This document shows, piece by piece, positions 35,566 through 45,888 of a stretch of 64,000 nucleotides of DNA; the stretch's first letter is position 1; every line of letters starts with the position of its first letter. The notes under the pieces were generated by a model. That model made no database searches. It was not told the origin of the DNA and worked only from the letters and a program-made list of their open reading frames with translations. The DNA is from Pseudarthrobacter enclensis. Its GTDB lineage: Bacteria; Actinomycetota; Actinomycetes; Actinomycetales; Micrococcaceae. A program made the translations under genes and the position numbers. Location of the stretch: positions 272,948 to 336,947 of the forward strand of contig NZ_JAUSRE010000002.1 of the NCBI RefSeq assembly GCF_030811655.1. The letters are read 5' to 3'.

Positions 35566-36678
35566 TCAGCCCCGGAGGAGGTCCAGCATGGCGAGCTGTT
35601 TTGCGATGCCGGCACCGTCCGGGGAGTAGATCCACGGCACCCGGGAGGTGGTGTGGTCACCGTCCTCCGAGTGTCCGCCGGCGAACACCGACTCGCTGAC
35701 TGACAGTTGCCGGATGGCAATCGCGGCAACCTTCTCCGGGTTTTCGGCCGCGAATGCGGAGTAGATGGCTTCGTCGTGCTGGCCGTTGTCGCCAATCAGG
35801 AGCCACCGCATGTCCGGGAATTCCTTGGCCAGCCGTTCGAGGTTACGGTGCTTGTGGTCCTGGCCGCTGCGGAACCAGCGGTCCTGGGTGAGCCCCCAGT
35901 CGGTCAGCAGCAGGGCGCCCTTCGGGTACATGTTCCGCGTCAGGAAACGTGCCAGGGTGGGGGCGGCGTTCCAGGGCCCGGTGGACAGGTAGATCACCGG
36001 GGCATCAGGGTGTTCAATAGTCAGGCGGTCCAGCAGCACGGCCATGCCCGGGGTGGCCATGCGCGCCCGTTCGCTGAGCACAAACGTGTTCCACAGTGCC
36101 AGGAAGGGCCGGGGCAAGGCGGTGACCATCACGGTGTCGTCAATGTCGGAGACAATGCCGAATTCCACGCCGGGGGCGATCACCTGGATGAGTGCCTCGG
36201 CCGGCTCGGTCCCCTCGGCGCACAGGACGGCGGTGTGCCAGCCAGGGGTCAGCTCCACTTCCACCTCGGTATCGATCAGGCCGCCCCGGTCCGCCGTGAC
36301 GTGGGTGACTATGCCCCCGATGGTGATTTCGACGTCGGAATACTGCAGCGGGACGCCCGTGAAGGCCCGCCAGCCCCGGATGTTCTGGTTGCCGTTCTTC
36401 GCTTCGTGCTCCGCTTTGCTCCCGGGCAGGGGTTTCTGGGTCAGCAGTACCCTCCCCAGCACCCGTACCCGGGTGGTGGAACCGTAGCCTTGGTAGGCGA
36501 TGGTCTGCGGCATGAACTTCCACCGCTTGGCGAGGTGGATCCGCACGTCGTTGACCGCATCCGACAATCGGTGCGCCAGCCGGAAGAACTGGCTTCCGGA
36601 AAGGGCGTAGTGGCCCTTCGCGTTCTGCCGGGCTGGGCGTGCCGTGTCCTGGGCTGGGTTCTGCGGAGCCGTGTCCAT
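35566..36678 (-). CDS. App1-like phosphatidate phosphatase (DUF2183)
   Basis: A 370-residue HAD-type phosphatase with the DUF2183 catalytic motif SDIDDTVMVTALPRP near residue 165-180 (DxDxT), the YLSTGPWNAAPTLARFL stretch with the Thr/Ser motif, the TDWGLT segment, and WLLIGDNGQHDEAIY with the Asp pair of motif IV. The N-terminal ~150 residues form a beta-rich domain (VRVLGRVLLTQKPLPG). Fungal App1 hydrolyses phosphatidate. The ATG at 36678 is chosen because the longer frame overlaps the DUF72 gene. It follows DUF72 with a gap of 32 bases. Confidence 0.85.
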   Translation of the reverse strand: MDTAPQNPAQDTARPARQNAKGHYALSGSQFFRLAHRLSDAVNDVRIHLAKRWKFMPQTIAYQGYGSTTRVRVLGRVLLTQKPLPGSKAEHEAKNGNQNIRGWRAFTGVPLQYSDVEITIGGIVTHVTADRGGLIDTEVEVELTPGWHTAVLCAEGTEPAEALIQVIAPGVEFGIVSDIDDTVMVTALPRPFLALWNTFVLSERARMATPGMAVLLDRLTIEHPDAPVIYLSTGPWNAAPTLARFLTRNMYPKGALLLTDWGLTQDRWFRSGQDHKHRNLERLAKEFPDMRWLLIGDNGQHDEAIYSAFAAENPEKVAAIAIRQLSVSESVFAGGHSEDGDHTTSRVPWIYSPDGAGIAKQLAMLDLLRG

Positions 36679-36710
36679 GGGACCACTCTGCCACAGGGCG
36701 GCCGCAGCGA

Positions 36711-37442
36711 TCAGCCGGTGCCCAGGATCCCCCGCAGGGTCCGGGCATTCCGCACTGCGTTCCCGCCGCCGTCGTTGTTGAAGTAGGCGTAAACGTCGAT
36801 GCCCGCGCCGTCCCACTCCCTGATCCGGTCAGCCCACCATTGCATGTCCTCGTCCGAGTAAGAGCCGCCATACAGGTGCTGCTGATCGGGCCCGTGCAGC
36901 CGGACGTAGGTGAAGGGTGCGGTGGTGCGCAGGATACAGGGAAGGTTGGCGCCGCTCATGATGCAGTAGGCCGCCCGGTGCCGCTCCAACAGGGAAAACA
37001 CCTCCGGGCAGTCCCAGCTGGGGTGCCGGAACTCAACCGCCACCCTGATCCAGGACGGAAGCGCTGCCAGGAAGTAGTCCAGCCTGGCATCATCCCGCTC
37101 CAGCTGGGGAGGAAGCTGGACCAGGAGCACGGCACGTTTGTCCCCCAGTTCATGCCAGCACGTGGCGATCCGCTCTATCCAGACTTCCGGCGAATACAGC
37201 TTGCGGGCGTGCGTCAGCCCCCGGGGAGCCTTGACGGACATGCTGAAACCGGGTGGAAGGCGCCGGTTCCAGCCAGCGAAGGTGGTATCGCGGGGCCACC
37301 GGTAGAAACTCGCGTTCAACTCGACCGTGCTGAACGCGGCCACGTAGCACTGGAGACGGTCCCGGACGGGCAGGCCCGGCGGGTACAGCACGTTCTCCCA
37401 GTGGTCGTAGCTCCAACCGGAGGTGCCAACATGGATTGCCAT
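36711..37442 (-). CDS. DUF72 family protein
   Basis: A 243-residue TIM-barrel-like DUF72 protein: HVGTSGWSYDHWENVLYPPG at the N-terminus, STVELNASFYRWPRDTTFAG, FSMSVKAPRGLTHARKL, VEFRHPSWDC and YVRLHGPDQQHLYGG near residue 190. The family is widespread, its biochemistry is unproven. The ATG at 37442 is close to the divergent GH15 start with 64 bases between. It is followed by the DUF2183 gene on the same strand. Confidence 0.88.
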   Translation of the reverse strand: MAIHVGTSGWSYDHWENVLYPPGLPVRDRLQCYVAAFSTVELNASFYRWPRDTTFAGWNRRLPPGFSMSVKAPRGLTHARKLYSPEVWIERIATCWHELGDKRAVLLVQLPPQLERDDARLDYFLAALPSWIRVAVEFRHPSWDCPEVFSLLERHRAAYCIMSGANLPCILRTTAPFTYVRLHGPDQQHLYGGSYSDEDMQWWADRIREWDGAGIDVYAYFNNDGGGNAVRNARTLRGILGTG

Positions 37443-37506
37443 TTTGCTCAGGCTACACCCGCACATTTCCCCTTCCGTTCCGGGCACCGTGTGGCAGGGT
37501 AATGTC

Positions 37507-39315
37507 ATGGCGCGAATTGAAGATTATGCGGTGGTAGGCGACCTCCATACCGGGGGCCTGATCAGCAAGGAAGGTTCCATCGACTGGCTCTGCCTTCCCA
37601 GGTTCGATTCCCCCGCGTGCTTCAACGCCCTCCTGGACACGCCCGACGCCGGGCGCTGGCTGCTGGCCCCGGAAGGAGGAGGTGCCTGCACGCGCCGGAG
37701 CTACCGGGACGGCAGCCTGGTCCTCGACACCGAGTGGGAAACCCCGGAGGGGACGGTGCGGGTCACCGATTTCATGCCGCCCCGCGATTCGGTGGCGGAC
37801 ATCGTCCGGATCGTGGAGGGCCTAAGCGGCAGCGTTCGGATGCACGGTGAACTGATCATGCGTTTTGACTATGGGCACATCGTTCCGTGGGTGCGCAAGG
37901 ATAAGCGCGGCCTGCACGCCATCGCGGGTCCTGACGCCGTCTACCTGGTGACGCCGGCACCGCTGCACGGTGAGAACATGCACACCATCAGTGACTTCAC
38001 CGTGAAGGCAGGCGAGAAAGTGCCGTTCGTGCTGACGTGGGCGCCCAGCCACGTGGGGCGCCCGGTCACGGTGGACGCAGAAGAAGTACTGGACAGCACC
38101 TTTGAGTTTTGGCGGGGGTGGTCCTCGCAATGCACCGTCAGGGGGAAGTACCAGGACGCGGTGGTCCGCTCTCTGGTGACGCTCAAGGCGCTGACCTACG
38201 CCCCCACAGGGGGGATCGTCGCGGCCATTACCACCTCGCTTCCCGAGCAGCCGGGCGGCCAGCGCAACTGGGACTACCGCTACTGCTGGCTCCGGGACGC
38301 CGCCATGACCCTCCAGGCGCTGCTCGCCGCAGGCTACACCGCGGAGGCGGCTGCCTGGCGGGACTGGCTGCTCCGTGCGGTTGCAGGGGACCCTGCCGAC
38401 CTGCAGATCATGTATGGGATCCACGGCGAACGGCGGCTGCCGGAAATGGAACTGCCGTGGCTGAAAGGCTACGAGAACTCGGTCCCCGTGCGGATCGGCA
38501 ATGCGGCGGCGGAGCAGTTCCAGCTGGATGTGTGGGGTGAGGTCCTTGACTGCCTTGCCCTGACGCGGAACTCGCTGTTGAAGCACACGGACGAGGCCTG
38601 GGATGTGCAGATCGCACTGATGGAACACCTGGAGACCATTTGGGACCAGCCGGACAACGGGCTCTGGGAAATGCGCGGTCCCCGCCGCCACTTCACCCAC
38701 TCCAAGGTCATGGCCTGGGTGGCGGCGGACCGGATGGTGAAGGGCGTCCGCGAATCCGGGCTGCCGGGCCCGGTGGAACGCTGGGAGGCGCTCCGGGACC
38801 GGATCCGCGAAGACATCATGGCCAACGGGTATGACGCCAAGCGCAACACGTTCGTGCAGTCCTACGGCCGCCCCGAGCTGGATGCCAGCCTGCTGTTGAT
38901 TCCCAGGGTGGGATTCCTGCCCAACGACGACCCCAAGGTCATCGGCACCATCGAGGCCATCCAGCGGGAGCTGACCCAGGACGGGTTCGTGCTGCGGTAC
39001 AAGCCGGAAGAGAGCGATGACGGACTGCCCGGCGACGAGGGCGTCTTCCTGGCCTGTTCATTCTGGATGGTGGAGGCGCTCCTGGGCGCCGGGCGCCATG
39101 AGGAATCCCGTGAACTCTTCGAGCGGCTGCTGGAACTGCGCAACGATGTAGGGCTGCTGAGTGAGGAATGGGGAGTCAAGTCAGGCCGCCAACTGGGCAA
39201 CACACCGCAGGCATTCAGCCATTTCGCGCTTGTGACTAGCGCCCTGGAGCTCCATCAGGATACGGTACGGCGAAGTGACACCCCCCTTCCGTCCGCACGG
39301 GCGGACTCGCGCTGA
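37507..39315 (+). CDS. Glycoside hydrolase family 15 protein (trehalase/glucoamylase type)
   Basis: A 602-residue protein: an N-terminal beta-sandwich (YAVVGDLHTGGLISKEGSID, WLCLPRFDSPACF) and a C-terminal (alpha/alpha)6 barrel with NWDYRYCWLRDAAMTLQALL near residue 250, the WGEVLDC helix and the catalytic Glu region of GLLSEEW near 570. Close relatives in mycobacteria are trehalases, while others are glucoamylases or glucodextranases, so trehalose cleavage is a guess. The ATG at 37507 gives the conserved MARIEDYAVVGD opening and the ribosome binding site is weak (AGGG). Confidence 0.9.
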   Translation: MARIEDYAVVGDLHTGGLISKEGSIDWLCLPRFDSPACFNALLDTPDAGRWLLAPEGGGACTRRSYRDGSLVLDTEWETPEGTVRVTDFMPPRDSVADIVRIVEGLSGSVRMHGELIMRFDYGHIVPWVRKDKRGLHAIAGPDAVYLVTPAPLHGENMHTISDFTVKAGEKVPFVLTWAPSHVGRPVTVDAEEVLDSTFEFWRGWSSQCTVRGKYQDAVVRSLVTLKALTYAPTGGIVAAITTSLPEQPGGQRNWDYRYCWLRDAAMTLQALLAAGYTAEAAAWRDWLLRAVAGDPADLQIMYGIHGERRLPEMELPWLKGYENSVPVRIGNAAAEQFQLDVWGEVLDCLALTRNSLLKHTDEAWDVQIALMEHLETIWDQPDNGLWEMRGPRRHFTHSKVMAWVAADRMVKGVRESGLPGPVERWEALRDRIREDIMANGYDAKRNTFVQSYGRPELDASLLLIPRVGFLPNDDPKVIGTIEAIQRELTQDGFVLRYKPEESDDGLPGDEGVFLACSFWMVEALLGAGRHEESRELFERLLELRNDVGLLSEEWGVKSGRQLGNTPQAFSHFALVTSALELHQDTVRRSDTPLPSARADSR

Positions 39316-39358
39316 GGCGGCGCGGGCCAGGGGCCGAACTTCTCCTTCGCAGGATAGA

Positions 39359-39370
39359 TAAGTATACTTA
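39359..39370. promoter_or_regulatory. Perfect 12-bp palindrome upstream of YegP-like gene
   Basis: TAAGTATACTTA lies about 60 bases before the YegP-like start, in the only A/T-rich island of the gap. It resembles operators of MarR/PadR-type regulators, but none is encoded next to it. Confidence 0.45.
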
Positions 39371-39429
39371 CTAAAACCTCATGGAGTGCTCCCAAGCACA
39401 ATGCCGTGATTGACGGAGGAGTGATAGTT

Positions 39430-39720
39430 ATGGCCGGATTTTTCGAGCTCGTGGATGCCCCTGACGGCGGTTATCGGATCAGGATGATGGACGGAAGCGG
39501 GAACCTGATGGCCATCTCGGTCACCTTCCCCACCAAAAGGGCAGCTGTGGCCGGCGTGGCGATGGCCCGCGAGATTGCCGGTACGGGCCTAATCCGGGAC
39601 AAGAGCCTGGACGGCGCCGGCACGGTTATCCGTGAACGTGTACGCCCGGTCAACTCCCCTAAGGAGGAGGCCGCCAGGCGCAAGAAGGCCCCTGACGTGC
39701 GACGGGCAGCGGTGGGCTGA
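39430..39720 (+). CDS. YegP/DUF1508-like small protein
   Basis: A 96-residue protein whose opening GFFELVDAPDGGYRIRMMDG and following AISVTFPTKRAAVAGVAMAR match the DUF1508/YegP half-repeat (GxFELxxDxxGxYRFRL...GxxIAxSxxYxxKxxAxxGI). Only one repeat is present, and a basic C-terminal tail of ~30 residues is added. CGGAGGAG precedes the ATG. Its stop TGA overlaps ATG 39720 (TGATG), the apparent start of the HAD gene, which suggests translation in one operon. Confidence 0.65.
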   Translation: MAGFFELVDAPDGGYRIRMMDGSGNLMAISVTFPTKRAAVAGVAMAREIAGTGLIRDKSLDGAGTVIRERVRPVNSPKEEAARRKKAPDVRRAAVG

Positions 39721-40432
39721 TGTCCGAGGCTACGACACCCCCTGGCGGTCCTCGCCGGGGGTCCTCTTTGACGTTGACGGGACGCTGATCGACTCGTCCT
39801 ACATCCACACCGTCGCCTGGTGGGGCGCGTTCCGCCAGTACGGGCATGACGTGCCCATGGCGGCCATCCATCAACTTGTCGGAATGGGCGGCGCCCGGCT
39901 GGTGGACAATCTGCTGCCGTCCGATCGTGACCGTGATGAAGACGAGGACATCATGGCCAGCCATGGAGCGCTTTATGCCTCGCACTGGCCCTCGCTGCGC
40001 GCCCTTGACGGCGCCAAGAACCTGTTGGGCCAGTGCCACGCCGGTGGCCTTGCCGTCGCACTCGCCTCCTCCGCAAGGGAAAGGGACCTGCAGGTCATGC
40101 GGTCTGTCCTGGACGCCGACGCGTTCCTCGATGCTGCCACCAGCGCAAACGATGCGGAGGAAAGCAAGCCGGCGCCGGACATCCTCGAAGCTGCCCTCGA
40201 AGCCGTGGGGGTGGAGGCCGGAAATGCCGTCTACGTCGGTGACGCCGTCTGGGATATGAAGGCCGCCGCGGCGCTGGGCATCCCGGCCATAGGGGTTACC
40301 TGCGGCGGCATCCAGGCCGGGCAACTGCGTGAGGCGGGCGCCGTCGAGGTCTACCAAGGACCGCGCGATCTGCTGCAAAACCTGGCCTCAAGTGCCATTG
40401 GCCGGCTGCTGGCTCTGCAGCCGGACTCCTGA
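39720..40432 (+). CDS. HAD-superfamily phosphatase, apparent frameshift near the 5' end
   Basis: The body from ~39762 encodes a Cof/beta-phosphoglucomutase-like HAD: VLFDVDGTLIDSSYIHTVAW (nucleophile Asp and Asp+2), LALASSARERDL-like motif II, EESKPAPDILEAALEAVG with Lys, and VYVGDAVWDMKAAAALG with the acidic pair. No good start codon lies in that frame. ATG 39720 (TGATG overlap, codons MSEATTPPGGPRRG) would read into it if the G5 run at 39757-39761 were G6. The gene is thus frameshifted by one base, or starts at GTG 39632 inside the previous gene. The reaction is a phosphomonoesterase or phosphomutase. Confidence 0.75.
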
Positions 40433-40445
40433 GGTCAGCCTCCGC

Positions 40446-40694
40446 TCACAGCGGCCGGCCGCCCGGCACTGAGTCCTCATTGCCGGCAATGGCGGGCTTG
40501 GTCCAGGACACCGTCACCTTGACGGAACCGTCGTCGTTCCGTTCGACGTCGGTGGCTACCTCCGCCGCGGGCGCGCCCATTTCCTCCACCCGTGTCCGGT
40601 AGGTGCTGACCAGTTGGGCCAGGCTTTCCTCTGTCCACTCACCCGGGCGCATGCGGGTGGAGATCTCGACCGGTTCCGGCTGGTACAGCGACAT
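40446..40694 (-). CDS. Hypothetical protein (82 aa)
   Basis: An 82-residue protein from an ATG with AGAGGA nine bases upstream. The N-terminal half has a helix with EWTEESLAQLVSTYRTRVEE, and the second half is acidic with NDDGSVKVTVSWTKPAIAG, probably a strand pair. No family is recognised. It is convergent with the HAD gene (13 bases apart) and divergent from the zinc dehydrogenase gene. Confidence 0.6.
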   Translation of the reverse strand: MSLYQPEPVEISTRMRPGEWTEESLAQLVSTYRTRVEEMGAPAAEVATDVERNDDGSVKVTVSWTKPAIAGNEDSVPGGRPL

Positions 40695-40890
40695 GCGTTC
40701 CTCTTTCACGTGCTTTTCCTGATCGTTCTGGACTCTTCCTACGCTAGGAGCAGCCGGCGCGTGCCACAAGCTTTTGATCAGCATGCTTACTTTTTTCCCT
40801 TAAAACCGATAGCGTCGAAGAAAGGGTGCCCGCGGGTGCCCTTCCCCGCCGGGGGAGAACCCCCCGCGCAAAGCAGACGAAAGGGAGACT

Positions 40891-42072
40891 GTGAAAGCAC
40901 TGACGTGGCAAGGAAAACGGTCGGTAAGCGTGGAAGAAGTTCCCGATCCCGTCATCCAGGAACCGACGGACGCGATTGTCCGCATCACCTCCACCGCCAT
41001 CTGCGGCTCCGACCTCCACCTTTACGAAGTCCTGGGCCCCTACATGCACAAAGGCGACGTCATCGGCCACGAGCCCATGGGCATTGTGGAGGAGGTGGGC
41101 AGCGGCGTCACAAACCTCCGCAAGGGCGACCGCGTGGTGGTCCCGTTCAACATCTCGTGCGGCTCCTGCTACATGTGCAAGCAGGGCCTGCAGTCCCAGT
41201 GCGAAACCACCCAGGTCAAGGAAAAGGGATCCGGCGCTGCCCTCTTCGGCTACTCCGAGCTGTACGGGTCCGTTCCCGGCGGCCAGGCCGAATTCCTCCG
41301 CGTCCCGCACGCCGACTACGGCCCCGTCAAGGTGGGCAGCGAACTCCCGGACGAGCGCTACCTGTTCCTCTCCGACATCCTTCCCACCGCCTGGCAGGCC
41401 GTGGAGTATGCGGACGTACCGGCCGGCGGCACTCTTGCCGTGTTCGGCCTCGGACCCGTGGGACAGTTCGCCGGCCGCATCGGCGTGCACCGCGGCTTCC
41501 GCGTGATCGGCATCGATCCCGTCCCGGAACGCCGGGAGATGGCGGCGCGGCACGGCGTGGAAACGCTCGATTACAGCAAGGCGATCGGTGATGAACTCCG
41601 GGAGATGACGGGCGGTCGCGGCCCGGATGCCGTGGTTGACGCCGTCGGCATGGAAGCCCATGGCTCCCCGGTGGCGGGGTTCGCGCACCAGGCGCTGGGG
41701 CTGCTGCCGGACAAGCTGGCGCAGAAGGCCATGGAAACCGGCGGTGTGGACCGGCTGGCTGCCCTGCACGCCTCCATCGACGCGGTGCGCCGGGGCGGCA
41801 CGCTGTCCCTGAGCGGCGTATACGGCGGCACTGCCAGCCCCATGCCGATGCTCACGATGTTCGACAAGCAGTTGCAGGTACGCATGGGCCAGTGCAACGT
41901 GCGGCGCTGGACCGATGACATCCTTCCCCTCGTGGAGGACGACGCCGATCCGCTGGGTGTCATGGACCTGGTCACCCACCGTTCGGGCCTGGACGGTGCC
42001 CCGGCCCTGTACGAGAAGTTCCAGAAGAAGGAAGACGGCTGCATCAAGGTGGTCCTCAACCCCGGCGCCTGA
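40891..42072 (+). CDS. Zinc-dependent alcohol dehydrogenase, formaldehyde dehydrogenase-like
   Basis: A 393-residue medium-chain dehydrogenase from a GTG start with AAAGGGAGA. It has the catalytic-zinc CGSDLHLYE, GHEPMGIVEEVG, the complete structural-zinc set CGSCYMCKQGLQSQC, and AVFGLGPVGQFAGRI for NAD binding. The ~60-residue insertion (PVAGFAHQALGLLPDKLAQK) and the length fit the glutathione-independent formaldehyde dehydrogenase group rather than classical alcohol dehydrogenases. A perfect palindrome follows the stop. Confidence 0.9.
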   Translation: MKALTWQGKRSVSVEEVPDPVIQEPTDAIVRITSTAICGSDLHLYEVLGPYMHKGDVIGHEPMGIVEEVGSGVTNLRKGDRVVVPFNISCGSCYMCKQGLQSQCETTQVKEKGSGAALFGYSELYGSVPGGQAEFLRVPHADYGPVKVGSELPDERYLFLSDILPTAWQAVEYADVPAGGTLAVFGLGPVGQFAGRIGVHRGFRVIGIDPVPERREMAARHGVETLDYSKAIGDELREMTGGRGPDAVVDAVGMEAHGSPVAGFAHQALGLLPDKLAQKAMETGGVDRLAALHASIDAVRRGGTLSLSGVYGGTASPMPMLTMFDKQLQVRMGQCNVRRWTDDILPLVEDDADPLGVMDLVTHRSGLDGAPALYEKFQKKEDGCIKVVLNPGA

Positions 42073-42093
42073 GCCGCACCAGCAGCACAAAAA

Positions 42094-42129
42094 GCAGGGG
42101 CCGTTATGGAATTCCATAACGGCCCCTGC
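42094..42129. terminator. Perfect 36-bp palindrome between dehydrogenase and allE
   Basis: Each 18-base half is the exact reverse complement of the other with no loop, centred on GAATTC (42109-42114). As RNA it would make a hairpin with a small forced loop at the centre, a bidirectional terminator between convergent genes. Confidence 0.7.
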
Positions 42130-42150
42130 CAGTCCCCGAAGGGGAAAGGG

Positions 42151-42963
42151 CTAGGTGAGCTTCACCTGGCGGTTCATGTCCTTGTACAGCAGGTAGCGGA
42201 ACTCGCCCGGGCCGCCGGCGTAGCAGGCCTGCGGGCAGAAGGCGCGCAGCCACATGAAGTCGCCGGCCTCCACCTCCACCCAGTCGTTGTTCAGCAGGTA
42301 CATGGCCTTGCCCTCCAGGACGTACAGGCCGTGCTCCATCACGTGGGTTTCGGGGAACGGGATCACGCCGCCGGGCTGGAACGTCACGATGTTGACCTGC
42401 ATGTCATGCGCCAGGTCACCGGAGTCCGTGAAGCGGGTGGTCTTCCAGACGTCGTTGGTGTCCGGCATGGACGTGGGCTCCACGTCCTTCTCGTTGGTGA
42501 CGAAGGACTTGGCTTCATAACCCTCGAGGCGCTCATAGGCCTTGCGGATCCAATGGAAGGACACGACGTCGTCCGAGACGTTTTCCAGGCCCCACTGCGC
42601 GCCGGCGGCCAGGTAGGCGTAGCCGCCCTCCTCCAGCTGGTGGAGCTCGCCGTCGAGCGTGAGGTTGACCTTGCCCCTGGTGACGAAGACGACGCCTTCC
42701 ACCCCTGCCTCGAACTCGGCCTTCGGCGCGCCGCCGCCGGGACCGATTTCGACGATCAGCTGGGAGAAAGTGGTGGCGAATCCTGAGATGGGACGGGCGA
42801 TGATCCACGACCGGGTGTTGGAGAAGCCCGGCAGGTTGGACGTGACGATGTCCGTCATCACGCCCTTGGGGATCACCGTGTACGCCTCGGTGACGATGGC
42901 CCGTTCGGTGGTGAGGTGCGTCTGCGGCGGCAGTCCGCCGCTGGGGGAGTAGTACTTGCCCAT
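42151..42963 (-). CDS. allE: (S)-ureidoglycine aminohydrolase
   Basis: A 270-residue bicupin of the UGHY/AllE family. The first cupin has GGGAPKAEFEAGVEGVVFVT and LEEGGYAYLAAGAQWGLENV; the second has FQPGGVIPFPETHVMEHGLYVLEG and WVEVEAGDFMWLRAFCPQACY, including the manganese ligands (His, Glu, Gln, His type). It releases ammonia from (S)-ureidoglycine to give (S)-ureidoglycolate in allantoin degradation. The ATG at 42963 follows AAAGGA. It is the last gene of the malic enzyme-malate synthase-HpcH-like operon and ends before the palindrome. Confidence 0.92.
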   Translation of the reverse strand: MGKYYSPSGGLPPQTHLTTERAIVTEAYTVIPKGVMTDIVTSNLPGFSNTRSWIIARPISGFATTFSQLIVEIGPGGGAPKAEFEAGVEGVVFVTRGKVNLTLDGELHQLEEGGYAYLAAGAQWGLENVSDDVVSFHWIRKAYERLEGYEAKSFVTNEKDVEPTSMPDTNDVWKTTRFTDSGDLAHDMQVNIVTFQPGGVIPFPETHVMEHGLYVLEGKAMYLLNNDWVEVEAGDFMWLRAFCPQACYAGGPGEFRYLLYKDMNRQVKLT

Positions 42964-42979
42964 GGAAGGAATCCTTTGC

Positions 42980-44254
42980 TTACGGGTTGGAAGTGATGGC
43001 CAGCCGCGGGTGCGCCAGTGCGGTGAGCTGCGGAATTCCGACGCCGGCAAGCGCCTGGACTTCCTCGGCACCCACAGCGCCGCACTGGACGCCACGGAGC
43101 ACGAACGCGGCCAAGGCTCGGGCGGTTGCCGGCTCGTCCATGACCCCGCCTTCGGTCCGTTCCACGTAGTTGCGCAGGCGGGCGGCAGCGGCCGGCAGGC
43201 CTTGGCGGTAGAAGGCGTAGGTGGCGGCGAACCGGCTGGGCAGCTGGGCCGGGTGCAGGTCCCAGCCCTGGTAGTAGCCGCGTTCCAGTGACCGGCGGAC
43301 CAGGCGGCCGTGCAGCTGCCAGGCGTTCTCCACGTTGTCGCCCACCGGGATGATGTTGGTGGACCCGTCGGAGAGCCGGATGCCCGTGCCGGCCACTGCC
43401 AGCTGCATGACCTCCTTGGCGAAGTCCGCCACCGGGTGCTCCATGGACTGGTATTCAGCGGAGATCTGCAGGGACGCGGAGTAGTCGTAGGTTCCGTAGT
43501 GCAGCCCGCTGATCCTGCCGGGGACGGCGTGCGGCAGCTGGGCCACCGGCGACGTGCCGTCCGGGCCGAGGATCAGCTGCGGCGTCTCCACCTGCACCTC
43601 GAACCGCAACCGGCCCGCGGGCAGCGAGTGGACTTCCTCGAGCCGGGACACGGCGTAGTCCATGGCCTGCACCTGGGCCACCGTGGTGACCTTGGGCAGC
43701 GTCAGGACCAGGCCGTCCGGCAACTCACCGGCGGCGGCGAGACCTGAGACGAACAGGTCCAGCGTCCGCAGCCCCCGCGCCCGGGTGGGAGCCTCGAAGC
43801 ATTTGAAGCGGATGCCGATGAACGGGGGAGCGGACCCCGCAGCGACTGCCGTGGCCACCGCGGAAGCGGCGGCAACCGCGGCGGCATCCTCGGCGTCGTC
43901 GCCCCTGTCCCCGAAGCCGTCCTCAAAGTCCAGGCGCAGGTCCTCAATGGGCTCGCTGGAAAGCTTCGCATCCACGCGCGGGGCAACAGCCTGTGCCAGC
44001 GTGGCATCCTGGCCCAGCAGTCCGCAGAGTCTCCCGAACCCGCCGTGCGCCTTCACGGCCGCCGTTGCCTGGGCGCCCCAGTCGGCAGCGAGCGACGGCG
44101 TGAAACGGTCCGCCGGCACGTACACCGTGTGCACGGGCTGGCGGGAGCCGTCGTCGCCCGGGTAGTTCTGCTCCAGCAGCCGGTCGGTGGCGGCAAGCTG
44201 CCCGTCAATGGAGGCGAGGTCCCTTGCGGAGAGCGAGGGTTTGGGTGCAGCCAT
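42980..44254 (-). CDS. HpcH/HpaI aldolase-fold protein (citrate lyase beta-like, DUF6986 type)
   Basis: A 424-residue TIM-barrel protein related to the malyl-CoA/citrate lyase beta fold: YVPADRFTPSLAADWG near residue 45, RLDFEDGFGDRGDDAED near 108 (acidic metal-binding run), LPKVTTVAQVQAMDY and RFEVQVETPQLILGPDG near 220, and GLHYGTYDYSASLQISAEYQ. The active-site acids and Arg of lyases seem present, but its reaction is not established. It starts one base after the malate synthase stop, and allE follows, so a role with glyoxylate or a ureido-acid is likely. Confidence 0.85.
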   Translation of the reverse strand: MAAPKPSLSARDLASIDGQLAATDRLLEQNYPGDDGSRQPVHTVYVPADRFTPSLAADWGAQATAAVKAHGGFGRLCGLLGQDATLAQAVAPRVDAKLSSEPIEDLRLDFEDGFGDRGDDAEDAAAVAAASAVATAVAAGSAPPFIGIRFKCFEAPTRARGLRTLDLFVSGLAAAGELPDGLVLTLPKVTTVAQVQAMDYAVSRLEEVHSLPAGRLRFEVQVETPQLILGPDGTSPVAQLPHAVPGRISGLHYGTYDYSASLQISAEYQSMEHPVADFAKEVMQLAVAGTGIRLSDGSTNIIPVGDNVENAWQLHGRLVRRSLERGYYQGWDLHPAQLPSRFAATYAFYRQGLPAAAARLRNYVERTEGGVMDEPATARALAAFVLRGVQCGAVGAEEVQALAGVGIPQLTALAHPRLAITSNP

Positions 44255-44255
44255 C

Positions 44256-45854
<1,599 letters not shown>

Positions 45855-45888
45855 TTCTGGTCCTTTCCTTTGGCTGGAAGTCAGTCGG

